A DNA stretch of 12,408 nucleotides from NCBI RefSeq assembly GCF_937999985.1, contig NZ_CALLDG010000006.1, positions 1 through 12,408 of the forward strand. Direction: 5' to 3'. The stretch's first letter is position 1, and each line of letters opens with the position of its first letter. The DNA comes from an uncultured Corynebacterium sp. GTDB lineage: Bacteria > Actinomycetota > Actinomycetes > Mycobacteriales > Mycobacteriaceae. This document shows positions 1-6,053 of this stretch, one piece after another. A model generated the notes under the pieces. It did no database searches and was not told the DNA's origin. It was given only the letters and a program-made list of their open reading frames with translations. A program made the position numbers and the translations under genes.

Positions 1-70
1 GAGCCACTGCACCCAGCCAGGCGGTGAACCGGCGGGGTGCGGCGCGGAAAGAGCTGCGGGGGGAAGGCAC
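1..70 (-). CDS. Possible start of a truncated downstream gene (partial)
   Basis: On the minus strand the frame stays open from just after the stop of the DUF4232 gene (TAG at 103-101) to the window edge. A GTG at 70-68 would begin a protein whose first residues are MPSPRSSFRAAPRRFTAWLG, an Arg-rich stretch followed by a hydrophobic turn. This is the composition expected at the N terminus of a secreted or membrane protein. There is no clear Shine-Dalgarno sequence, and 70 bases are too few to assign a family. It could equally be non-coding GC-rich sequence. If real, it is codirectional with and about 31 bases downstream of the lipoprotein gene, possibly in one operon. Confidence 0.25.
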   Translation of the reverse strand, partial: MPSPRSSFRAAPRRFTAWLGAVA

Positions 71-100
71 GGTGGGCGGGGCGTGGGCTGGTGGGCGGCG

Positions 101-829
101 CTACTCGCCGTCTTGGTGGCCTTGGCCGGTGCCGGCCTGGCCGCTTTGATCGCCCATGCTGACAGGCTGCACCGACAGGTACTCGACTTCCCCGGAACAA
201 CCCTCCAGGTTCTTCATCGGCACATAGGCGGCCTTGGTCTGCTCCGGTGGGTAGACGCGGAGGCCGTCAGCATCCTGGGGCTTGCACTCCTGCGGATCCA
301 GGGCGCCGACCTGGGTGATCTTTACGGGCGCGATGGCCGATGCGCCGGGGTCGAGTTTTACGTCCTTGCTGGGCACGTCCTTCTCCCGCTGCGCGGGCTT
401 GCCCAGCTGGGTGCCGTTATGGTTTGCGACCATGGATACGCCCGGGAAGCCACGCATCGAGCACGGCTTGGAGGAAGTGTTCTTAAAAACGACGTTGACC
501 AGCGTGGAACCGGCTGCACCCTGCGAGTCGGCGGTGGTGATCTCTAGATCATTGGTGGCACACATGCCGCCCTTGCCCACGGAGCCGTCTTCGGCCTTGC
601 TGTTGGCCGCGCCGGTGCTGGCAGTGCTGTGATCAGAGAGGGACTGGGCAGAGCTTTCGTCTGCGGATTCCTGAGTAGACGCTGCGTTGGAGGGGGTGGT
701 TTCCTCGTCGTCGCAGGCGGTCAGAGTGAGTGAACCACCGGCGAGTAGCAGGGCGGCTGCACCCGCGGCCAGGGCGGAGCGGGGAGCGTGGGATCGGGAG
801 TTAACCGGACGACGGCGAAGGCTCTTCAT
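101..829 (-). CDS. DUF4232 domain lipoprotein
   Basis: Predicted secreted lipoprotein of 242 residues, function unknown. The N terminus is a lipoprotein signal peptide: a basic n-region (K2, R5-R7, R12, R17), an Ala/Leu core at about 19-31, and a lipobox LTAC with the lipidated Cys at 39. Residues 40-90 form an acidic Ser/Thr/Ala linker. The DUF4232 domain follows at about 90-225, with four Cys (CATND, PCSMRG, QECKP, EGCSG) that probably make two disulfides outside the membrane. The tail is Gly/Gln-rich. DUF4232 proteins are frequent exported proteins of actinobacteria; their role is not established. I chose ATG 829 rather than the in-frame GTG at 847. Neither has a good Shine-Dalgarno sequence, but ATG 829 lies exactly 7 nt after a -10-like TACAGT, as in leaderless mRNAs, and begins a normal n-region. 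Stop is TAG at 103-101. Family call is firm; function is not. Confidence 0.85.
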   Translation of the reverse strand: MKSLRRRPVNSRSHAPRSALAAGAAALLLAGGSLTLTACDDEETTPSNAASTQESADESSAQSLSDHSTASTGAANSKAEDGSVGKGGMCATNDLEITTADSQGAAGSTLVNVVFKNTSSKPCSMRGFPGVSMVANHNGTQLGKPAQREKDVPSKDVKLDPGASAIAPVKITQVGALDPQECKPQDADGLRVYPPEQTKAAYVPMKNLEGCSGEVEYLSVQPVSMGDQSGQAGTGQGHQDGE

Positions 830-836
830 GGATAAC

Positions 837-866
837 ACTGTAAACACAAGGTATCTATGTGGCCAA
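837..866 (-). promoter_or_regulatory. Predicted promoter of the DUF4232 lipoprotein gene (leaderless)
   Basis: Reading the minus strand, a -35-like TTGGCC (866-861) is followed after 18 nt by a -10-like TACAGT (842-837). The ATG at 829 comes 7 nt later, where transcription would start. This spacing explains the missing ribosome binding site. The -35 element sits inside the inverted repeat 862-876. Pattern match only; no start-site data. Confidence 0.45.
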
Positions 867-876
867 TGAGATTGGC
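862..876. promoter_or_regulatory. Perfect inverted repeat, candidate operator
   Basis: GCCAAT-GAG-ATTGGC is a perfect 6+6 inverted repeat with a 3-nt spacer. It overlaps the predicted -35 of the lipoprotein gene, so a dimeric regulator bound here would be expected to affect that promoter. On the plus strand it is followed by GTTTTGTT and could form a short hairpin, but no gene is transcribed into it from the left on that strand, so a terminator role is unlikely. Confidence 0.4.
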
Positions 877-907
877 GTTTTGTTACCGAATGGTGAGCGG
901 AAAGTGA

Positions 908-953
908 TGTAGCCGTATCCGGGGAGGGTAGTGCTGAGGGGGTGTAGCCGTAT
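908..953. repeat. 11-bp direct repeat TGTAGCCGTAT, two copies
   Basis: Identical copies at 908-918 and 943-953, 35 bp start to start, lie between the divergent lipoprotein and acyl-CoA dehydrogenase genes. They are upstream of any likely promoter of the dehydrogenase. Exact repetition of 11 bases within 46 bp suggests a paired regulator-binding site. I do not recognise the motif as that of a known regulator. Confidence 0.45.
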
Positions 954-1007
954 GTAAAGTTCTTTATGGAAATATCGCTTTCAAATCACCGAATCGCCGG
1001 ATCGCAT

Positions 1008-1032
1008 TACACTCGGTGGGAAAGAACGTTCT
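1008..1032 (+). promoter_or_regulatory. Possible -10 and palindrome upstream of the acyl-CoA dehydrogenase
   Basis: A TANNNT -10-like hexamer TACACT lies at 1008-1013 with no convincing -35. It is followed at 1023-1032 by the perfect 10-bp palindrome AGAACGTTCT. The palindrome would lie at or just after the transcription start and before the purine-rich ribosome binding site (AGAGAGG, 1046-1052). That is a typical place for a repressor operator. The match is weak for the promoter and clear for the palindrome. Confidence 0.3.
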
Positions 1033-1065
1033 CAACTTCACTGCTAGAGAGGCGAAGAATTAACC

Positions 1066-2235
1066 ATGGGCTTCAACCCTGATTTCGAACCATTCCGTTT
1101 GCCCGACGAGTATCTCGCGCTGCGCGAGGCCATCCGCGACCTGGCTGAGCAGCAGATCGCTCCCCACGCCAAGGACGTTGACGAAGAAGAGCGCTTCCCG
1201 CAGGAGGCCCTAGAGGCTCTGAACGCCGCGGGCTTCAACGCTATCCACGTTCCGGAGGAGTACGGCGGCCAGGGTGGCGACTCCCTCGCAGCAGTCATCG
1301 TCATCGAAGAGGTTGCCCGGGTCTGTGGTTCTTCCTCCCTCATCCCGGCCGTGAACAAGCTGGGCACCATGGGCCTGATCCTGCAGGGCTCCGAGGAGTT
1401 GAAGAAGGAAGTGTTGCCGGACATTGCTAACGGTGCGATGGCCTCTTACGCGCTCACGGAACGCGAGGCTGGTTCTGACGCCGGTGCGATGAAGACCCGA
1501 GCTGTCCGCGATGGAGACGAGTGGGTTATTAACGGCTCCAAGTGCTTCATCACCAACGGTGGTAAGTCCACCTGGTACACCGTGATGGCCGTGACCGATC
1601 CGGAGGCTGGTGCACGCGGCATCTCTGCGTTCATGGTGAACAAGGACGACCCGGGCTTCAGCGTTTCCGGTTACGAGCACAAGCTGGGCATCAAGGGTTC
1701 CCCCACGGCTGAGCTGCTGTTCGAGGACTGCCGCGTTCCGGCTTCCCGCATGATCGGCGAGGAAGGCACCGGCTTCAAGACCGCTCTGCAGACCCTGGAC
1801 CACACTCGCCCGACCATCGGCGCGCAGGCGCTGGGCATCGCCCAGGGTGCGTTTGACCAGGCTGTTGCGTATGTGAAGGAGCGCAAGCAGTTCGGCAAGG
1901 CTATCGCCGACTTCCAGAACACCCAGTTCATGCTGGCTGACATGAAGATGAAGATCGACGCAGCCCGCCTGATGATCTACACCGCGGCTTCCAACGCGGA
2001 GCGTGGCGTGGCTGAGGATGGAGCCAAGCTGGGCCTCATGGCGGCAGGCTCCAAGGCCTTCGCCTCTGACATCGCTATGGAGGTCACGGTGGACGCTGTC
2101 CAGCTGCTCGGTGGCTACGGCTTCACCCGAGACTTCCCGCTGGAGCGCATGATGCGCGATGCGAAGATCACCCAGATCTACGAGGGCACCAACCAGATTT
2201 GCCGCATGGTGATGGGCCGCCAGATCCTGGCTTAG
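1066..2235 (+). CDS. fadE25: Acyl-CoA dehydrogenase, FadE25-like
   Basis: FAD-dependent acyl-CoA dehydrogenase, 389 residues, the same length as M. tuberculosis FadE25, with close resemblance along the whole chain as I recall it. It oxidises acyl-CoA to trans-2-enoyl-CoA in the first step of beta-oxidation or branched-chain acyl-CoA breakdown, passing electrons to electron-transfer flavoprotein in the cytoplasm. Visible motifs: the N-terminal helical domain with VPEEYGGQGG; the family signature ALTEREAGSDA at about 129-139; the second signature QLLGGYGFTRDFPLERMMRD from about 346; and IYEGTNQI, whose Glu 373 is the expected catalytic base. Start ATG 1066 is preceded by AGAGAGG. The gene stands alone, divergent from the lipoprotein gene and convergent with the DUF402 gene. 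Substrate chain length cannot be read from sequence. The FadE25 name rests on similarity, so treat it as probable. Confidence 0.93.
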   Translation: MGFNPDFEPFRLPDEYLALREAIRDLAEQQIAPHAKDVDEEERFPQEALEALNAAGFNAIHVPEEYGGQGGDSLAAVIVIEEVARVCGSSSLIPAVNKLGTMGLILQGSEELKKEVLPDIANGAMASYALTEREAGSDAGAMKTRAVRDGDEWVINGSKCFITNGGKSTWYTVMAVTDPEAGARGISAFMVNKDDPGFSVSGYEHKLGIKGSPTAELLFEDCRVPASRMIGEEGTGFKTALQTLDHTRPTIGAQALGIAQGAFDQAVAYVKERKQFGKAIADFQNTQFMLADMKMKIDAARLMIYTAASNAERGVAEDGAKLGLMAAGSKAFASDIAMEVTVDAVQLLGGYGFTRDFPLERMMRDAKITQIYEGTNQICRMVMGRQILA

Positions 2236-2414
2236 CGGGCCGCAGCCCGTTCCCAGGGGGGGGGAGGGCTTCCACAAAGTAGCTACAGCGACAAACGGTC
2301 CGAGCAGGATTGGAGATAGACGATGGGGTTTGGGGTATTCGAAGATCCTGCGTGAGCATCTGCAGGAATGCCGACCTGACTATGTAGAACGGCCTATGCA
2401 ATAAGTACCGCGTC
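2236..2414. other. Convergent intergenic gap with short hairpins and a G9 tract
   Basis: This separates the converging dehydrogenase and DUF402 genes. Just after the dehydrogenase stop, CGGGC-CGCA-GCCCG (2236-2249) can form a 5-bp hairpin with no following T run, at best a weak terminator. A run of nine G lies at 2256-2264. A second weak hairpin (TCCTGC at 2346-2351 with GCAGGA at 2362-2367) lies further on. I see no supported gene here. Confidence 0.35.
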
Positions 2415-3038
2415 CTATCCGTAGCCCCAACGCACGCCCTGGGTGGCCAGCCAATCGGCCACGCTGCCGTGTTCGTGCAGCCCATCCAGCAGCCGCTGGG
2501 TGGAATCCAGCGCCCGGCGGGCCTCGTCGGCGGTGATGTAACCCGCCAGGAGTGCTTCGCCCAACTCGTCCAGGTCCAGTACCTGGACTTTCGTTTTTGA
2601 AGATGTGCCCGGGACGTAGCTAGAGCTCGCCTGAGCCTGTTCTAGAGAAGGGGACTCGCGGAGGTGCGTCACCACATCCACGTAAATATCGCGGGTGCGC
2701 CAGGTTGGTGGGGTGGTGGCGTCATCAATCTCGATGAAGGCGATGTCTATATAGAGGTCCTGCGTGGGCTCGATCCCGTCGAAGAAGTGGAATTTGTTGA
2801 GCCGAATGTCCAGGTGGGGGACTAGCCAGGATTCGAGATAATGGAAGCGTGGGTGGCCAGGAGTGGGGCGACGCATGTAGAGCACCGGGTTGGGGTTGGC
2901 GGTGCCAGACTGCACAGCCGTGGGCTGGTTGGGGGACAGCTCGTAGGCGTCGACGGCGCGTTCGAAGCCCTTCGGGTCGATATTGATCGCGCGGGAGAGG
3001 TCGAAGGTCTCTTGTTTTACTTTGTGCAGGTCAGCCAT
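2415..3038 (-). CDS. DUF402 domain protein
   Basis: Cytoplasmic protein of 207 residues assigned to the DUF402 family. The diagnostic part runs from about residue 52 to the end: a beta-rich barrel segment (YMRRPTPGHPRFHYLESW, then LYIDIAFIEID), the conserved DIYVDVVTHLRE strand, and a C-terminal helical section VQVLDLDELGEALLAGYITADEARRAL, the usual ending of this family. Characterised relatives include FomD of fosfomycin biosynthesis and Gram-positive nucleoside tri- and diphosphatases of the same fold. A phosphate-ester hydrolase role is therefore possible here but is inference. Residues 133-150 are a low-complexity Ser/Gln/Thr insert. Start ATG 3038 lacks a strong Shine-Dalgarno sequence. 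The gene follows the secreted-protein gene on the same strand, but a strong terminator between them argues for separate transcription, so a promoter should lie within 3039-3085. Confidence 0.8.
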   Translation of the reverse strand: MADLHKVKQETFDLSRAINIDPKGFERAVDAYELSPNQPTAVQSGTANPNPVLYMRRPTPGHPRFHYLESWLVPHLDIRLNKFHFFDGIEPTQDLYIDIAFIEIDDATTPPTWRTRDIYVDVVTHLRESPSLEQAQASSSYVPGTSSKTKVQVLDLDELGEALLAGYITADEARRALDSTQRLLDGLHEHGSVADWLATQGVRWGYG

Positions 3039-3085
3039 CGTTTCAGGTGAATGTGGTGAGCGGGTGGGTAAAGGCCGAAGGTATG

Positions 3086-3112
3086 AAAAAGGCCGCGCAG
3101 GAAAGCGCGGCC
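3086..3112 (-). terminator. Rho-independent terminator of the secreted-protein gene
   Basis: On the minus strand an 8-bp perfect stem GGCCGCGC/GCGCGGCC (3112-3105 with 3098-3091) encloses a 6-nt loop and is followed directly by five T (3090-3086). This is a textbook intrinsic terminator 38 nt after the secreted-protein stop codon and 48 nt before the DUF402 start. Confidence 0.88.
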
Positions 3113-3149
3113 GAGGGGGCTTGCAGCCCGGAGGTCTAGGCGAAGGCTA

Positions 3150-3836
3150 CTAGACGTGCAGCAGTGCCGCGGTCGGCAGGAAGCTGCAGTTGGAGTTGCC
3201 GGACTCCTTCTCGTGAGTGGTCACGCCACCCTCGAGCAGGGCAATGACGGTGCCCTTGCCGGTCTTGGCAACACCGTTGACGGTGGCCGGGCCCTTCGGG
3301 TTGATACCGGTGTAGCCCAGCGGAGTGCGGCCCATCTTGCCGGTGTTGATGTTGATCCAGTGGACGTTCATCGCGGTGGTCTGCTTCTTAGCTACCGTGC
3401 CGGTGCCCATCGCGGTGAAGACGAAGTTGACCTCGCCGGCGCCGATACCTGGCAGCGGAAGCTTTGCCGGGCCGGGCACGCCCATTGCGGTGCCGACGGC
3501 CTTGTTCTTGCCACCGATGCACTTGCCGGAAACGGTCGGCCAGCCGAACTGGGTGAACGCCGGGGCGTTCTCCGGAACGTCAACGCCCGGCTTGCCATCG
3601 CCACGGAAGAAGCCAACCAGCTTCTTCAGGGAAGCCTTCACGTTTGGTGGCAGCTGCGGGTTGTTGGCGAAAGCTTCGATCTGATCCAGGACGTGCGGCG
3701 CGGGGCGGCCCAGGTGATCGATGGAGCCCTGTACCTGGGCGCCGGCGGTAGTAGGAGCCACCACGGTCGGGACTGCCAGTGCGCAGGCAGTGGTCAGTGC
3801 AGCGGCGGCACGGGTCAAGCGTCGAGAGAAAGCCAC
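3150..3836 (-). CDS. Putative secreted protein of Corynebacterium type
   Basis: Exported protein of 228 residues with no function I can name. A signal peptide is clear: RRLTR n-region, Ala/Leu/Val core at about 10-27, and a cleavage site near the AGA-QVQ sequence around residue 33. The mature part starts with a short helical stretch (HVLDQIEAFAN ... SLKKLVGFF) and continues as a Gly/Pro/Thr-rich, probably all-beta domain containing FTQFGWPTVSGKC and a repeated T/AMGxxxP pattern. It ends with NCSFLPTAALLHV. The mature chain has only two Cys (KCIGG and SNCSF), well placed for one disulfide. The start is GTG 3836, supported by GAAAGG at 3848-3843 with 6-nt spacing. The protein looks like those found across corynebacteria and relatives as uncharacterised secreted proteins. 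The upstream tandem repeat at 3902-3937 suggests MtrA control. Confidence 0.8.
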   Translation of the reverse strand: MAFSRRLTRAAAALTTACALAVPTVVAPTTAGAQVQGSIDHLGRPAPHVLDQIEAFANNPQLPPNVKASLKKLVGFFRGDGKPGVDVPENAPAFTQFGWPTVSGKCIGGKNKAVGTAMGVPGPAKLPLPGIGAGEVNFVFTAMGTGTVAKKQTTAMNVHWININTGKMGRTPLGYTGINPKGPATVNGVAKTGKGTVIALLEGGVTTHEKESGNSNCSFLPTAALLHV

Positions 3837-3896
3837 GGTGAACCTTTCGGGTTTTATTCAGTCATCTCAGGTGCGTTTAAACAGAAGATGGGAACC

Positions 3897-3925
3897 ACAC
3901 TAGTCACATCTGTCACATTTGTCAC
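3897..3925 (-). promoter_or_regulatory. Predicted promoter of the secreted-protein gene
   Basis: On the minus strand GTGACA (3925-3920) and TAGTGT (3902-3897) are separated by exactly 17 nt. These serve as plausible -35 and -10 elements and would give a leader of about 50 nt before GTG 3836. The -35 and spacer fall within the tandem repeat 3902-3937, so a factor binding the repeats would contact the promoter directly. Sequence match only. Confidence 0.45.
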
Positions 3926-3937
3926 GCTAGTAACGTT
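3902..3937. repeat. Four tandem 9-bp repeats, MtrA-box-like
   Basis: Four consecutive 9-bp units begin at 3903, 3912, 3921 and 3930. They share GTCACA/GTCACG/GTAACG in the first six positions and vary in the last three. The period is exact with no gaps. MtrA, the response regulator of the MtrAB system of mycobacteria and corynebacteria, is reported to bind direct repeats of a GTCACAgcg-like 9-mer or GTAACA-type boxes, so this array fits its site. MtrA targets include cell-wall and secreted proteins. The array lies over the predicted promoter of the secreted-protein gene and about 200 bp from typA on the other side. Confidence 0.6.
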
Positions 3938-4134
3938 CGCTAGGAACCTTTTGTAAACAATAACACCTGTCTGCGAGCTTTTCTCAAGGTTTTGGGAAAA
4001 ACTTCTTCGCGCCCTATGCGTTATTGTGGAGGACTAAAGGAGTAGGCTGTGAAAGGTTCCCCTGAAGTGCCTACGCTGCACAACTAGCTTGAAACCAAGA
4101 CCTTAAATACCCAAGTAAAGGAAAGTTCGGATCT
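3938..4134 (+). promoter_or_regulatory. typA upstream and leader region
   Basis: This is the plus-strand approach to typA. A weak promoter is possible (TTGGGA at 3992-3997, 17 nt, TATGCG at 4015-4020; or TATTGT at 4022-4027). It would give a leader of about 100 nt. The leader contains a 12-codon ORF with its own strong ribosome binding site, and an inverted repeat GTAGGC (4042-4047)/GCCTAC (4069-4074) whose loop holds the ORF start codon. The typA ribosome binding site AAAGGAAAG is at 4117-4125. No T-rich terminator follows the hairpin. Confidence 0.35.
4049..4087 (+). CDS. Possible 12-codon leader peptide upstream of typA
   Basis: GTG at 4049 follows AAGGAG (4037-4042) with 6-nt spacing, a better ribosome binding site than most annotated genes in this window have. 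It would encode MKGSPEVPTLHN and stop at TAG 4085-4087. It ends 47 nt before the typA start. The stem GTAGGC/GCCTAC spans its start codon and overlaps the last G of the Shine-Dalgarno. Translation of this ORF and folding of the leader could therefore affect each other, and possibly typA. There is no run of a single amino acid as in classical attenuators. It may be a chance ORF. Confidence 0.35.
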   Translation: MKGSPEVPTLHN

Positions 4135-6051
4135 GTGTCTTTGACTGAATTCCGCAATGTCGCCATCGTCGCGCACGTCGATCACGGCAAGACCACTCTC
4201 GTCGACGCCATGCTGCACCAGTCCGGCGCCTTCTCTTCGCACGGCGAAGTTGAAGAGCGCGTGATGGACTCCGGCGACCTGGAACGGGAAAAGGGCATCA
4301 CGATCCTGGCGAAGAACACTGCCATCCACCGCAAGGGTCTGGGTAAAGAGGGCAGCGACCTGATCATTAACGTGATCGATACGCCCGGCCACGCCGACTT
4401 CGGCGGTGAGGTCGAGCGTGCCCTGTCCATGGTGGACGGCGTGGTTCTTCTTGTTGATGCCTCTGAGGGTCCACTGCCGCAGACCCGTTTCGTGCTGGGC
4501 AAGGCCCTGGCTGCCAAGATGCCGGTGATCATCTGCGTGAACAAGACCGACCGTCCGGACGCACGCATCGACGAGGTCGTCGAAGAGTCCCAGGACCTGC
4601 TGCTGGAGCTGGCCTCCACCCTGGAGGACGACGAGGCTGCAGAGGCCGCCGAACAGCTGCTGGATCTTCCTGTGCTGTACACCTCCGGCCGCGAGGGCAA
4701 GGCCTCCACCGAGAACCCGGGCAACGGCAACGTTCCGGACTCCGAGGATCTGCAGCCGCTGTTCGACGTCCTCTATGACGTCCTGCCGGAGCCTTCCGCT
4801 GACGTGGATGGCCCGCTGCAGGCGCACGTCACCAACTTGGACTCATCTTCCTTCCTGGGCCGCATTGGCCTGGTGCGCATCCACGCCGGCCGACTGCGCA
4901 AGGGGCAGCAGGTCGCCTGGATCCACTACGACGAGGACGGCAAAGAGCACGTCAAGACCGCCAAGGTGGCCGAGCTACTGCGCACCGAGGGCGTGACCCG
5001 CGTGCCGGCCGAAGAAATGATCGCTGGCGACATCGCCGCTATCTCCGGCATCGAGGACATCATGATTGGCGATACCCTGGCCGATCCCGAGAACCCGGTT
5101 GCCCTGCCTCGCATCACTGTCGACGAGCCCGCGATCTCCATGACCATCGGCGTGAACACCTCCCCGATGGCAGGCCGTGGCGGCGGCGACAAGCTGACCG
5201 CCCGCATGGTCAAGGCCCGCCTGGACCAGGAGCTGATCGGTAACGTCTCCCTGCGCGTGCTGCCCACTGAACGCCCGGATGCCTGGGAGGTTCAGGGTCG
5301 TGGCGAGATGGCTCTGTCCGTGCTGGTGGAAACCATGCGACGTGAGGGTTTCGAGCTGACCGTCGGTAAGCCGCAGGTGGTTACCCGCACCATCGACGGC
5401 ACGGTTCACGAGCCCTACGAAAACCTGATCATCGACGTCCCGGAGGAGCACCTCGGTGCCGTCACCCAGCTGCTGGCCGCCCGCAAGGGTCGCATGGAGT
5501 CCATGGACAACACTGGCACCGGCTGGGTCCGCATGAAGTTCATCGTTCCGTCTCGTGGACTGATCGGCTTCCGCACCGTCTTTATGACCGAAACCCGTGG
5601 TACCGGCATTGCCAACAGTTACTCCGCTGGCTACGAGCCGTGGGCGGGTGAGATCAAGGGTCGCGCTTCCGGCTCCCTGGTTGCCGACCGCTCCGGCCAG
5701 ATCACGGCCTACGCGCTGATCCAGCTGGCAGACCGCGGAACCTTCTTCGTCGAACCGGGCGCGGAGGCCTACGAGGGCATGGTTGTCGGCGCGAACAACC
5801 GCGACGAGGACATGGACATCAACATCACCAAGGAAAAGAAGCTGACCAACATGCGTTCCGCAACCGCGGACGCGACGGTGACCTTGGCCAAGGCCCGCAC
5901 CCTGACCCTGGAAGAGGCCATGGAGTTCTGTGGCTTCGACGAGTGCGTCGAGGTAACTCCGGAGGTCATCCGCGTTCGCAAGGTGACCCTGAACGCCACC
6001 GATCGCGCCCGTGCCCGTTCCCGCGAGAAGCAGCGCAATAACAACTCCTAA
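4135..6051 (+). CDS. typA: Translational GTPase TypA/BipA
   Basis: Ribosome-associated GTPase of the EF-G-like family, 638 residues. It acts on 50S/70S particles in the cytoplasm and is linked to ribosome assembly and stress or cold adaptation. The G domain is complete: G1 AHVDHGKTT (13-21), G2 REKGITI with Thr 56, G3 DTPGH (82-86), G4 NKTD (136-139), and SGREGKA as the G5 region. A beta-barrel domain II follows from about 225, then the EF-G-like domains III and V and the TypA-specific C-terminal domain (SRGLIGFRTVFMTETRGTG, with SYSAGYEPWAGEIKGRASGSLV), ending in a basic Asn-rich tail. Start GTG 4135 is preceded by AAAGGAAAG (4117-4125). It is the first gene of a tight operon: the lipoprotein gene begins 2 nt after its stop. 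The same typA-lpqW-mshB order occurs in C. glutamicum and, more loosely, in mycobacteria. Confidence 0.97.
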   Translation: MSLTEFRNVAIVAHVDHGKTTLVDAMLHQSGAFSSHGEVEERVMDSGDLEREKGITILAKNTAIHRKGLGKEGSDLIINVIDTPGHADFGGEVERALSMVDGVVLLVDASEGPLPQTRFVLGKALAAKMPVIICVNKTDRPDARIDEVVEESQDLLLELASTLEDDEAAEAAEQLLDLPVLYTSGREGKASTENPGNGNVPDSEDLQPLFDVLYDVLPEPSADVDGPLQAHVTNLDSSSFLGRIGLVRIHAGRLRKGQQVAWIHYDEDGKEHVKTAKVAELLRTEGVTRVPAEEMIAGDIAAISGIEDIMIGDTLADPENPVALPRITVDEPAISMTIGVNTSPMAGRGGGDKLTARMVKARLDQELIGNVSLRVLPTERPDAWEVQGRGEMALSVLVETMRREGFELTVGKPQVVTRTIDGTVHEPYENLIIDVPEEHLGAVTQLLAARKGRMESMDNTGTGWVRMKFIVPSRGLIGFRTVFMTETRGTGIANSYSAGYEPWAGEIKGRASGSLVADRSGQITAYALIQLADRGTFFVEPGAEAYEGMVVGANNRDEDMDINITKEKKLTNMRSATADATVTLAKARTLTLEEAMEFCGFDECVEVTPEVIRVRKVTLNATDRARARSREKQRNNNS

Positions 6052-6053
6052 AG

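Noticed and set aside
845..847. In-frame GTG as start of the DUF4232 lipoprotein
   Set aside because: It has no ribosome binding site and lies upstream of the -10-like element that fits a start at ATG 829.
862..884. Hairpin plus GTTTTGTT read as a plus-strand terminator
   Set aside because: No plus-strand gene lies to the left that would need it; the position over the minus-strand -35 fits an operator better.
1210..2277. Long open frame on the minus strand opposite the acyl-CoA dehydrogenase
   Set aside because: It is a high-GC antisense shadow: the plus-strand frame has full family motifs and the antisense translation has none.
2323..2355. Tiny ORF (ATG, 10 codons, TGA) preceded by GGAG in the convergent gap
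   Set aside because: There is no promoter, it is short, and its position in a 3'-to-3' gap makes a leader function implausible; likely chance.
3903..3925. GlxR (CRP-like) site in the GTCACA/TGTGAC repeats
   Set aside because: GlxR sites are inverted TGTGA-N6-TCACA repeats; here the half-sites are all in the same orientation with a 9-bp period.
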